Below, piece after piece: positions 50,001-59,678 of a stretch of DNA of 64,000 nucleotides. How positions within the stretch are numbered: the first letter of the stretch is position 1; every line of letters starts with the position of its first letter. This DNA comes from Bryopsis sp. KO-2023 (lineage: Eukaryota; Chlorophyta; Ulvophyceae; Bryopsidales; Bryopsidaceae): positions 2,542,001 through 2,606,000 of the forward strand of contig BSYQ01000001.1 in NCBI GenBank assembly GCA_030272585.1, in the 5' to 3' direction. The notes beneath the pieces are model-generated. The model did not search any database. It was not told where the DNA came from and was given only the letters and a program-made list of their open reading frames with translations. The position numbers and the translations under genes are program-made.

Positions 50001-50553
50001 ATTCTGTTACTTGAGTGCTTACTGATGATAACCTGCCATGGTTTGATGTCTTAACATTTGTGTGGTGAAATAAGAAATCCAACGCATTAGAATATGTTTC
50101 CTGTTCTATGCACACACTCTTTCCCTTAACATCTGTCTGTTTTTTTTCCATTCACCCAGGTAACTTTGGTGGTGGCGACTTTGGATGGGCTTTTGTATGA
50201 GTACAGTCTGACAGGTGAGTGTTGTATTCAGCTTGTGAATACTTGGCTTTTGGCTTTTGGTGTGTTGCAATCTAAAGAGAAAATGTTGGGTGGGGTGATA
50301 TTATGCCAGTTGGATATATGTTTCTTTCCATCTTCATTCCTGTTTCTTAATGTTTTTGGCAGGTCTGCGAGGAGACAGCGCCAAAGCAATCCGAACAGGT
50401 GAGGAAATCTGAAAAGAAATGTATGGCTTGATTGTTGATTCTACCTACCTTTTCAAAATAATGTCAAGCTTTCACTTCCTTACCTCTGTTTGCATGCTTT
50501 TGTCTTGAACAGGCGAGTGGCGGCTGTTGGGTTCGAGGCACACGAGGGTGTGA
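47023..50553 (+). CDS. ATG18: PROPPIN, ATG18/WIPI-type phosphoinositide-binding WD-repeat protein
   Basis: Seven-bladed propeller that binds PI3P and PI(3,5)P2 and works in autophagosome formation and vacuole homeostasis. Eleven phase-consistent exons: 47023-47180, 47417-47466, 47674-47791, 48024-48180, 48594-48671, 48793-49028, 49512-49587, 49776-49916, 50160-50214, 50363-50398, 50513-50553; 381 aa. LSLSFNQDRSCIAIATLHG is the usual blade 1 start; SIAEMLFCTNLLAFVG, LDTPPNPKGVCALS and VATASQKGTLINVHSLPD follow in order. The lipid-binding signature is LRRG (223-226) in place of the more common FRRG. The end, GEWRLLGSRH, matches the WIPI closing strand, which is why exon 10 was spliced at 50398 rather than read to the nearby TGA. 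Intron 2 begins GC (GCAG|gcaagt). Confidence 0.93.
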
Positions 50554-51344
50554 TTTGAGCTGCACAAATCTCGTAATAGATGGGAAAAGAGAGATAATTT
50601 TTCTGGGCATAAAATGTTTGATTGAATGAGCCACCAACGCAGGGGTTTTGGGGGGGGGAAATGATGGATATTGTGACTTGGGTGGTCTTTAGTATTTTGT
50701 ACAATCTTCATTGTAAAATGGAACGTCTTTTAGCTTTGGGGTCGGAGAAGGAAGGGTTGCAAGCACAGTGAAACTCTGTTTTCTTGATCTCATGCGGGCA
50801 AGTTGGTTTCGTAGTTGAGGGAAAAACTCTTTCCTGTCTGATAAATATGTTTGGGGAGGTGAATGAATCAGCTCGATCTGGTAGACAAAATCAAGGTGCC
50901 CCGATTTAGTGCTGCTTGTTTATGTCACGTAAGCACTTTCTTACAATTGATGAACCTCCCCAAACACGATCATTGCAGCTGGTGTAGGGACAGTATTTGT
51001 CCACTGCGTTGACTGTGCATAGTAAGAATTGGGGTGAATTTAGGCTTGGTCAGACTTGCCTGATGTGGAAAATTTCAATGCCAATGCCAACAAATATGTT
51101 TTTATCTCGTTTGGTGAGAATAGGTGTGGGGAAATCGATGCCTGAATGAGCAAAGACATGTTGGAATGGTGAATGAGAGCATCTTAATTGCAAAATCGGT
51201 GAAAATGAGGAGGCTCTTCTACACTTTGTACTGGAAATCTGTTTTGGCCTCAGATCCACATGGTTCAATTGAAACTCCATGCTTCTAGGCTTTACGCAAC
51301 CCCCCCCCCCCCCCCCAACCAGCTTCTGAATAATGTGTTAAGCT
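50554..51344. other. Intergenic stretch with a C16 run
   Basis: Downstream of the PROPPIN gene. It ends in an uninterrupted C-run at about 51299-51316 next to repeat R5. No exon. Confidence 0.6.
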
Positions 51345-52997
51345 ATGCCAATCAGATAATATGGGTTCAGAAAGATAAGGTCTGAGGGAATCGAACCCAT
51401 TCAATCGCCCATGAAATGCGACAGACCTTTTTTTTTAATGGGAAAAAGAGAACGGCATTCGTTTCCTGAAAAAACCCTTGAAAAAAATCCACTTCTGTAA
51501 GTCCATGCCTGTAGTTAGCACGTATCGTGCCAACCACAAGCATGGGCTTACAAAACCAGATTTTTTTCGACTGTGCACAGAGCTGGCTAGCTGTGTGCAC
51601 AGTCCACGATCCCTTTTCCAAGAAGAGGAGAAAGACTCTCCACTTCCTGAAAAAAGGATTGCACTTGTTTAAAGAAGAGAAGGAAAGCAAAGAGACCACT
51701 TGAAAGAAGGAAGAAAGTGTGGCTCTGCAAGAAAGAGGGTCTTATCTTGAAGAGCACTAAAAGGACAAGAAAATAGGCATGGCTCAATACGAGCTTGAGG
51801 GCCTTTCCTTTAAGACCACTTACGATGAAGGTTTGGCGGCCATACCCAAACAAGGACCAGAAACAAGCCGTGAAAACCAAAGACCGGCCGTGCAAAACAA
51901 ACAGACGGTGCACGAACGAGATGCGGTATGCTTGATACTTGGAACTTTCAACTACTTGCTTGCCTGACCAGAAAAACTCTTGGGAAAACACAACCATCGA
52001 CACGGAGTCGTGAAACAAAACTCGGACGGGGAAGAGTGAGGCGCAAGTGCGAATTTGCTGCCACGTACGGTGAGTACCGTACGCACAGACTTCAATGTGC
52101 CAGCGATTTCAGTGTAACAATGTTTGATGATGTGCCAAGCTTGTTGTAACGCGTAACATGTGTGCCAATGTGCCAGGCGCACCACAAAACAGTCGGAATA
52201 ACAAAATCACACCCACAATCCACAATAACCACCCAACACCAGATTTAGTCTTTTTGGACCGGAAGAGCACTCTGCTCCTCCGGTATTCTGTCCTTCTCTT
52301 GGAAATCCCCAACAAGAAAATATATTTGGAATTTCCTTGTACACCACATTCAGATGACGAACATGAGGCCTATCCGCAACTATCCCCTAAACTATCTGTT
52401 TTGGGGTATGTGTATGTTATTGTTTATTTTTGGACACTTCTGGACTGGGCTAGGTTCAGATCTGTTGGGGTTATTTGGACATAAGAGTTATTGATTAAAA
52501 GACAATTCTGATCTAGGCTGGGATTACTTCTGGTTTGGGGACAGTACACTGTTCTGATGATGGTTTCGTCAGACTTGCGACATGTAAGCCTCTTAGGCGT
52601 AAGTGTTTTGGTTGGAGTGTTTGTGATGAACGAGAATATTAGCCTACAATAGATGTTTTTGTTTTCATTGAGTTTTAGATGTAATTCAGAGAATGAAATA
52701 TATTAAATATGTTAAGGCTTGACAGTGGGATATTTTAGTCATATATCACAGATATCACAGTGTGGTATTTTAAAGCAGCCTGGACACATGATATTTTAAA
52801 GCAGCCTGGACACAGACACAAGTACGTAACATAATTGATGAGTGTGCCACAGCCCACGTAACGCGTAACACGATGTGCCGTGCCAACCTCAGTGTAACCG
52901 TAACGGCACATTGAAGTCTGTGCGTACGGTACCAGAATTTGTACAGCCAGAAAGTGATGATGTAATGCGTCATCCGTCTGGGTCGGACTGGGTGGAC
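51345..52997 (-). repeat. Repeat R5, interrupted by a second element
   Basis: On the minus strand the copy begins CCCAGTCCGACCCAGACGG (near 52990) and ends near 51345. The tRNA-like module is at 51377-51429 and the hairpin at about 51480-51569. It is split by an inserted element at 52074-52932; without it the copy is about 0.8 kb, as expected. The break falls just after the TACAAATTCTGG motif, which is continuous in R4. Confidence 0.85.
52074..52932. mobile_element. Non-autonomous DNA transposon with 28-bp terminal inverted repeats
   Basis: The left end reads GTACCGTACGCACAGACTTC and continues AATGTGCC; the right end (52905-52932) is its exact inverse. Subterminal regions are also inverted repeats in patches (both contain a GTTACGCGTTAC-type palindrome and TCAGTGTAAC). 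The interior is 859 bp long in all, has no transposase ORF, and contains a direct repeat of TATTTTAAAGCAGCCTGG at about 52768-52808. It lies inside repeat R5 and is therefore younger than that copy. The target-site duplication is unclear because the flanks resemble the ends. Superfamily not assigned. Confidence 0.8.
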
Positions 52998-54052
52998 GAG
53001 AACTTTATCCTCTGGGGGATATCACAGGATCCATCAGACCCACTTAACCCCCCCTGTCCCTGTCCCATTCCTTGTCCCAACATCAAAAACCCAACATAAG
53101 TAAGAAAGTGCATGACCATCCCTGGAAGGTCCTGTTGGTTCCATATGAACATTATTTTTAATGAGCCAAATGCTGCCTCATCACTTCTTTTACTTTGAGA
53201 AAAAGGGGAGGAACATTCGCTTTCAAACAAACTATACAAAAAAAGTCGATTTCTACTTCAAGCTTGAGATGACTTTTGAGTCAATAGCGACTGCAGTGGT
53301 CAGGAATCTTTTTCGTTTTTACCTACATTCGAAAACACACACACTGTGGTTGCGTATCAACAAGGGAAGGCCAAGATCTATCTCGATGGAAGATGAGACA
53401 TTGTTGCGCCTGGCATTGTTCATTCATTTGAAAAAAAAAGAAAGGAAAAGAGTCGTTAAAAAAAGAAATCGAAAAGAAAAAAAAAAAGAATCTCTAGCAC
53501 TCTCCATGCTAAATCGTATCGAACCCCAGACCCACTCCCCCCCTTCTGTCTAATGTTCGAGAAAGTAGTCAAACCGTTTCGCAAAATCTAAAAAACCCTG
53601 GAAATCCCCAAAACTCTATGCTACCCACAGTCCACAGCCCCAGTTCGCCTCTCACCACATCCAAAGTGAAAAAAAACCCAGAAAGAACATGTTTGATAGG
53701 AAAATTTGTCATTCATCCAGAGCACCGCTTGCTTTTGTGCTCGTGTAGAATGGGACGTAAGGCACCGATATCCCACACTGAAAAACCACACAGGAAACAA
53801 AAAAACGAAAGACGGTGAGTTGACCAAAAATAGCAACAGTTAGGTACCATATTGAAAAAAATCGTTTTACACACGGCCAACAAACCGAGTGCAGCCAGTT
53901 CATGGAAATGTGCCATAGACTGACCCAGAAATAACCCCCCGTATCATCCCAATGTCCATATCTAGCTCTCTACCGCTAGGTACCATATGCTACGTAAAGT
54001 TTTTGCATATTAATAACAAGTTAAAACCCATTCCAATGGTTCACACTTATTT
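52998..54052. other. Intergenic stretch, no gene
   Basis: About 1 kb. The only longer ORF (53161-53553, +) becomes a Lys-rich translation of A-runs and is not supported. A T-run followed by a G-rich run sits at 54055-54075, at the TAF10 stop. Confidence 0.5.
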
Positions 54053-54996
54053 TTATTTTTTTTTGGCGGGGGGGAGGGGAGCTTTCTTGAGAGGAATAAT
54101 TAAAGAAGCAACACAATGTACCTCTCGCAAAGCTTTCACAAGCTCTTCTTGAAGGAGGTGCCGTCTTCTATCTTTGCTGTTGAAACCGATATCCTTCTGT
54201 CTCGCTGCCGATAAGTGATCCCTCAATCGACTCACCCTACCAGTCGCAACCAATTCAGCTTTACACGAACATCGGTGGTTTTTTCCCTCAAGGTTTGTTA
54301 CAAAGAAGCATGAAAAAGAAAAGCCCCTCACCCCACCCCGTTTCGCAAAACTGTGGAATGAGGAACTGAGTGTTGCTGCTAAAATGGACCCGGGAATAGA
54401 ATTCGGCAGAGATGATGCAATGTATGGCCTGGAGCATCGATCATGCATTTTTTTTTCTATTATTATTATTTCTTTTTTCTTTTCAAATGTTTCCCGTTGC
54501 ACTTACTGCAAGGTCTCATGAAGCAGTTCAGCCATAAATTTTTGCGTTGCTAGACCAACCATTCGAATCCTGCAAGGCCAACAATCGATTTGGTGACTCT
54601 CAATTCTGGTCCAATGCTCCTTGAAACAAATCTCCTGAATTCTCAGCTATTCTCATGCACATTGTTGCTTTCATGGAGCCCAGAAAAAACCGTCAAACTA
54701 TCGAACGTCGAGTTAACTGCAAACCTGGAGTGCTCTAGGTGGGGAAAAAAAAAAAGACGCGCTTACATTTTGGGGTCTCGTAAGTGGCAACCGCTTTCTC
54801 TAGCATAATGCTGCACGAGTTCATCAGGTATCTGCAGGCACCCCACACCATTTCGAACGAGAAATAAGGGAAAGGCGAGGCAAATTGTTTAGAAACAGGG
54901 TGTGCGCAGCTATGTGGGGTTGGCTCCACGGACCGTCGGTTGGAACTCCTCGAGAGAATCGAGAAAATCCATCAGACTGCCTCCCTCTTCACCCAT
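54053..54996 (-). CDS. TAF10: TFIID/SAGA subunit TAF10
   Basis: Histone-fold subunit of TFIID and SAGA. Exons: 54934-54996, 54767-54831, 54507-54569, 54236-54286, 54053-54176; 121 aa. MGEEGGSLMDFLDSLEEFQP and IPDELVQHYARESGCHLRDP give the family's opening helix and the PTIPD signature; MIRMVGLATQKFMAELLHET is the central histone-fold helix. KDRRRHLLQEELVKALRE is the last conserved block (compare plant KDKRLVLTMEDLSKALREYG). Exons 1-3 are secure. Exon 4 replaces the usual HCKA segment with an unusual sequence and was chosen by phase; the final exon reads through to a Lys-rich end where plant proteins have GVNVKHPEYF, so the true 3' end may differ. Divergent from MND1. Confidence 0.85.
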
Positions 54997-55268
54997 CCTG
55001 CAGCATTGCAAACCCCAGCGCGCGCAGGGCTTTCTGTTTCGTGAGAGTGCGCGTCATTTTATGCAAAGTCGACAGAATTACGTAAACTGCTCATTACGTG
55101 TTTCTGGCAAAGCACGCACAGAGTTGGGTGGAAGTGGGCCAAAGTCCTCAAGAGACTCACGCAGGAGCGAAGCTGGGGTGAAAAACAAGCTAGAAAGCGA
55201 GTGATTGCGTGAGCATTCGATCAAATCTCTTGTCGTGGTGGAAAGAATCGCTTTTCGTGTCTGGAGGG
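54997..55268. promoter_or_regulatory. Bidirectional promoter region (TAF10 / MND1)
   Basis: 272 bp between divergent start codons. It includes GCGCGCG near 55020, a mildly G+C-rich patch. No named motif seen. Confidence 0.45.
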
Positions 55269-55892
55269 ATGAGCAAGAAGAGGGGATTGTCGCTGGAGGA
55301 GAAACGGGAGCGGCTGCTGGACATGTTTCACGACACGGCAGACGTCTACGTGCTGAAAGAGGTAGAGAAACTGGGTGCGAAGAAGGGGATCACGCTGCAA
55401 ACCGTCAAGGAGGTGTTGCAGAGTTTGGTCGATGACGACCTGGTGCACCAAGAAAAGATCGGGGCGTCGAACTACTTCTGGGCTTTCCCGTCGGAAGAGG
55501 CTGTGCGGTTGAGCAACGATCTTCGCACGGTGGAGGGGCAACTGGGCGATATCGATGCACGGACGAGGAGGGCAAAGGAAGCGCTGACGCAAGAAAAGAA
55601 AGGAAAAGAGAATTCGAAAGAGAGGACGGAAAAGCTGCGCGAGCTGGAGGAGCAGAAACAAACCCTTGGGAAGTTGGAGAAAGATGTGGCGCAGTATGCG
55701 GAGAACGATCCCGAAACTGTGAAAGCTATGGTGGAAGCTTGTGGCGTCGCAAAAGATGCGGCGAACCGGTGGCTGGACAACCTGTATGGAGTGGAGTCCT
55801 GGGCGAAGAAACAGTTTCAAGGTCGCGAGGACGAACTCAAAAAATTCTTCCAGTCGTGCGGGATGAGCGACGATATGGACTATCTGGAGTGA
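55269..55892 (+). CDS. MND1: Meiotic nuclear division protein 1 (MND1), intronless
   Basis: With HOP2, MND1 helps DMC1/RAD51 strand invasion in meiosis. A single uninterrupted frame of 207 aa starts MSKKRGLSLEEKRERLLDMF, the family's conserved N-terminus; the frame is open a further 60 bases upstream (55209) but the family start is at 55269. A winged-helix domain (about 1-80) includes TVKEVLQSLVDDDLVHQEKI and NYFWAFPSE. A long coiled coil follows (about 85-150). KDAANRWLDNLYGVESWAKK and the closing GMSDDMDYLE are also conserved. It is the only clearly intronless gene here; its neighbours have 4 to 12 introns. Confidence 0.96.
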   Translation: MSKKRGLSLEEKRERLLDMFHDTADVYVLKEVEKLGAKKGITLQTVKEVLQSLVDDDLVHQEKIGASNYFWAFPSEEAVRLSNDLRTVEGQLGDIDARTRRAKEALTQEKKGKENSKERTEKLRELEEQKQTLGKLEKDVAQYAENDPETVKAMVEACGVAKDAANRWLDNLYGVESWAKKQFQGREDELKKFFQSCGMSDDMDYLE

Positions 55893-56720
55893 TGGTGTAG
55901 AGAGGGGGGGTGTAGCATGGGAGTGAAATCTTTGTAATAGATAGCAACTGACACCAAATTCTAGAGCATCACTCATCCCTCCTCTCGAAATCCAAAATGA
56001 AAACGACAGTTTGTCAAGCTGTGGGTACAATGTTGGGAATAATTTCAATCAGATGTGGGGAATGGCCTTTTTTTTCTTCTCTTTTCCTTTTTTCATTTTT
56101 CTTTTTCATTCTTCCCCCCTTCCCTCGATAACTTCAGCAAACCCCCTCGGCCCTGAAATAACTTCATTCACAAAGGTTTCCCTGACATTTCCGACCGTGA
56201 ATCCAATATCCACAGTACCTCACAACAAATTACAGGGCATTCTAGGCATACGATTCAGCATTTTCACTTCAACAAACAGATTGTTCTTTTTCTTTTCTTT
56301 TTCTTTTCTCTCTGACTCTCTTTTTCGGAATCTCAATAAGATGATCGAACCTAATGCATATATGTACACATGCCCCCACTGATTCAATCGAACAGATTTT
56401 TCTTGACAATACAAAAAGAATAAGGGGCTGCATAAAATAGGAACATAACTAAAAAAGAAACAATGATGAACCCTCCCCTCCACCTCCCCCAAACAGATCA
56501 AGATATGTAACGGTGGCATTTTCGCCCAGATTATTTTCTTCTTAAATTTCTTTCCTCTCCTTTTGAAATTTTCTTTTTCCAAACTGCAAATCCTCAAACT
56601 CCCTCTTTAAGCTTTCTCTTTCTTTTTTCTTTTTCCTTACTTTAACCATGCAACATATTTTTCTTTCTTCAGTTTCCCGACCCCCACACCAACCCTTATC
56701 TTTTTTTTTTGGTTTGGAAC
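55893..56720. other. Convergent 3' region, pyrimidine-rich
   Basis: 0.8 kb between the MND1 and SEC14 stops. Long T/C-rich tracts (56060-56120, 56285-56330, 56560-56640); no exon. Confidence 0.5.
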
Positions 56721-58619
56721 TCAAGCCTCTGCCTGTGGTAGGAGGAGAGATGGATCAGCAAGATACTGTTTCAGAATTTTGTCCGTTCCCCTCAAATCGT
56801 GCGGTTGTTTCGTAACGAGGTCACCGGCTGCAGCGCTGTCATAGGTGCCTTGGAAATCGAAGCCTTTTCCCTGTCGTTTGGATTTGTCTCTGTTCTCTGC
56901 CATTTCCCTCAGCAACCACTCCACCAAATCGAAATCAAAATACTCCTCCAGAGTTTCCCTGAGCTTGGCAGCGCCCGACTGCGTCTTCACATCATATCTG
57001 GCAAAAAATTGAACAAACCTCAATCGCACCGAGCGATTCCACAGTTTAAGTGACTCTTTTTCGACAAAAAAACAAAACAAAATAACAGATCCAACCATCA
57101 GGGACTGCTACGAAGCAAAAAGTTTGAAGAAATGGAAGTCCTCAGAGATGATCTGCCCAACAGAAACAGAATCAACTGGTTCAAGAGCTAGAGTCTTTCT
57201 TTTTCGTTTCCAGTTTTTTCCACTCACGGGACGAAGACAAGCTTCTGTGCAGTGACAGGGTCCAACAACGGCTTCACCATTTTCCACAGCACCTCGAAGA
57301 TGGTTGGGGTATCCACCAAAAAATAAACCCCCAATCGCTCGGGGTAATGCGTCGCAGAGACGTCTAAAAATATTCTTGCCATGGAGGGGTTCAAGTCACC
57401 CAGACCGAATCCATGGAAGTCTGAAAACCATATCCATTGCTCGACACCTTCAGGCATCATACGAACAGCCTGCACCAAACAGGAAAAATCTGAGCCACCA
57501 CCAACCAACATTGACATGATCTGTCTCCTCCTCGGTCGAACTTCCCCTGCCCCTAACGCTAAAAATGTTGCATGAAAATTGCACACTTTTTTTCTAGTTC
57601 AAATTTATAGCATAAATGAGCATTCGAGTCTGCCCATTTTAAACTCACTATTTCCTGCACTTGTTCCTCACAGGTACCTTGGGTTTTATTCTATGACTTA
57701 GTTAGTTAGTTTGTCCAGCCCCACAAAATACCACCCCGCAACTCTAAAATGCATGCTTGCAGACAGCAACTGTCTGAACAGGATTCCCGGTCAACTCTTC
57801 ATCCAAACACACATACACCCTCGTGAAAACCCTACCAACCTGCTCAAATCTAGAAATCATATGTGCCCGTCCTGCCTCGGGATCCTTGTTCGGTGAAAGC
57901 TTCATGCAGCTGTACAGCACGGGTCTCTGAAGTTTGCAGTACCCCGCCACCTGCAAGTAATGTGATCTGTAATGCAGCAAGCAACAAAACTCGCCACAAA
58001 TTTGCCACCCTGGGTTGTTTTTCTGTGTGCGCACATTTTATCAGACTTCTTCACTCGGACGAGCGACACATATGTAAAGAAGAAACCCCAAGAAAATGAA
58101 TTTCGAAGAAATCAGGGAAGATTTTGGAAAAAGAAAGGAGCATAATAAAGGTATTTGGTTGGCTGGGAAGAGTGGTGGAAAGGTCACATTGATGCAATGA
58201 ATTATGACATGATCCATCCAGGATATCATTGATGTCGACCCACGTCTTGTTCGATCTGCAGGCTGCACAAACGACTTTCTCTGGCTGAAATTCCTTACGC
58301 CACAGCAGCGATGCCCTTAGCCGACTTTCCGCCTGAACTGAGGAAAACACATTTGTCAAGAAGAGAAAGCGTGTAACTTATTCATAGGATGTTGAGCTGA
58401 AACATGGGGAAAAGACACAGTCCAAATTAAGCGAAACATCGAAGTATAAAAAGAAAACCCCTCCGTTCAGATTTCCCTTCGGCAGCTTACTTTTTTGATG
58501 TCACCCCCAGTGGCTCGAATATATCGGGCGGCCATCTTATCATTGCAGGAGGAGTTCAACTCTGAGGGCAGCATGGATCGCAGGGATACGATCTCATTTT
58601 CCGAAACCACCACTTTCAT
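56721..58619 (-). CDS. SEC14-like CRAL-TRIO lipid-transfer protein
   Basis: Binds and exchanges phospholipids or other lipids between membranes. Five exons, phases matching: 58491-58619, 58244-58332, 57840-57966, 57228-57469, 56721-56997; 287 aa, the usual size of the short plant group. The N-terminal CRAL-TRIO-N helices include MAARYIRATGGDIKKAESRL and ASLLWRKEF. The lipid-binding domain has HYLQVAGYCKLQRPVLYSC, RMMPEGVEQWIWFSDFHGFG, ATHYPERLGVYFLVDTPTIF and VLWKMVKPLLDP. These are the ligand-pocket and gate-helix signatures. The start at 58619 (MKVVVSENEI) is the first Met in the first conserved exon; an upstream exon joined in phase 1 at 58646 is possible. The C-terminal tail is poorly conserved. 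Confidence 0.9.
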
Positions 58620-59678
58620 GATGCACCCTTCCAGCAGAGGAGAAACTAAAACACCAAAAAATCAGCACAAAGTCTGGCACCGCATCGAGTTTGATGGGGG
58701 AAGGAGAGGGGGGGGGGAGGTAATTTTGTTTTTCTTTGCATCATTCTGCTTCACTCCCCCCAAAAGAGGTCATGATGATCACGATGCACTTCATTCCTCT
58801 GTTTTTAAGCGAAATCGATCACGGTGCCTTTCACCCCGCCCGCCCAACAAAGCTAGTGCGGATTGTCTTGTGCGGTACCCCCTGATCACCTGATTTCGTT
58901 AGGGGATGTAATCAATACGGCCACCAGACTCGGGAGATTGGGCAGGATAGGTTTCGGTACGCTGAAATACAGCGTCTGCCCTTTCTCGCGCGCGAAATCG
59001 CTCCTTGCATCACATTCACGTAAACTTAAGGTGGCGTTGGCTATAGATTGATTTCGATTTGTCGCATGCTTTTCAGCAACCTGATTCCTTGATGCCCTGA
59101 AGGTTGGACTGGATCGACATTGGGATTTGCACCGAATTGGATGGTCAACCCGCACATCACCACTGCTGTGCAAATAAGATATCACTTTCCTCTCATTTTG
59201 TTTTTTCAAATTGTGGATCGTTGATGCCTTTTTGTCCTGGTAGTCAGACATTTGATCCACCATGGATACAACAACACAAGTTTCCAGCCATTTGCCAAGG
59301 GATGAATCGTTACAATCTCCATATCTTTTCCCAGACCATTCATTGTCGAAAACAGCACCAGCCCTCATTTTTTTGCACCCCCCCCTTTTTTTTCTTTTTC
59401 CCTCCGGCGTTCGTATTTTCTCTTTCTTCTCTTTTCTCTTTCATTCCTGCACCTATGATTTTGAAACAAAGCAATTCCAAAGCAAAAACCCAGCTCAAGG
59501 GGCAACGATGTCGCATCATAACTTATCTTCCTAGAGATCCTCCCCCCCCAACCCCCCCAACACCTCTCAAACGAAAAGAGCAAAAACGGATGGCAAAAAC
59601 AGAAATGACCAAAACTGAGATGATCGGCTTGGCACACTCTTTTGAAAGGGACCAACGGAGAAACAGTTTCTGGTTGGC
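58620..59678. other. Intergenic stretch, no supported gene
   Basis: Between two minus-strand genes. An ORF at 58886-59368 (-) has no recognisable motif and no splice context; a G-run is at 58709-58719. It probably contains the SEC14 promoter. Confidence 0.5.

Noticed and set aside
50363-50413. PROPPIN ending at the TGA at 50413
   Set aside because: Splicing at 50398 to 50513 restores the conserved GE-x-x-LL-x-x-x-H ending of the family with correct phase; the TGA reading does not.
53161-53553. 130-codon plus-strand ORF
   Set aside because: Half of it is Lys-rich translation of A-runs; no conserved motif and no splice signals.
54053-54502. Apparent BED-type zinc finger (CSCK ... RLRDHL) suggesting a transposase relic
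   Set aside because: The same DNA resolves into TAF10 exons 4 and 5 plus introns, with the histone-fold exons just upstream; the finger-like reading crosses splice sites and lacks the full ligand set.
55221-56048. 275-codon ORF antisense to MND1
   Set aside because: It is the mirror of a conserved coding frame and encodes no recognisable domain; its length follows from MND1 codon use.
58886-59368. 160-codon minus-strand ORF
   Set aside because: No motif, no splice context and low-complexity composition; treated as upstream DNA of the SEC14 gene.
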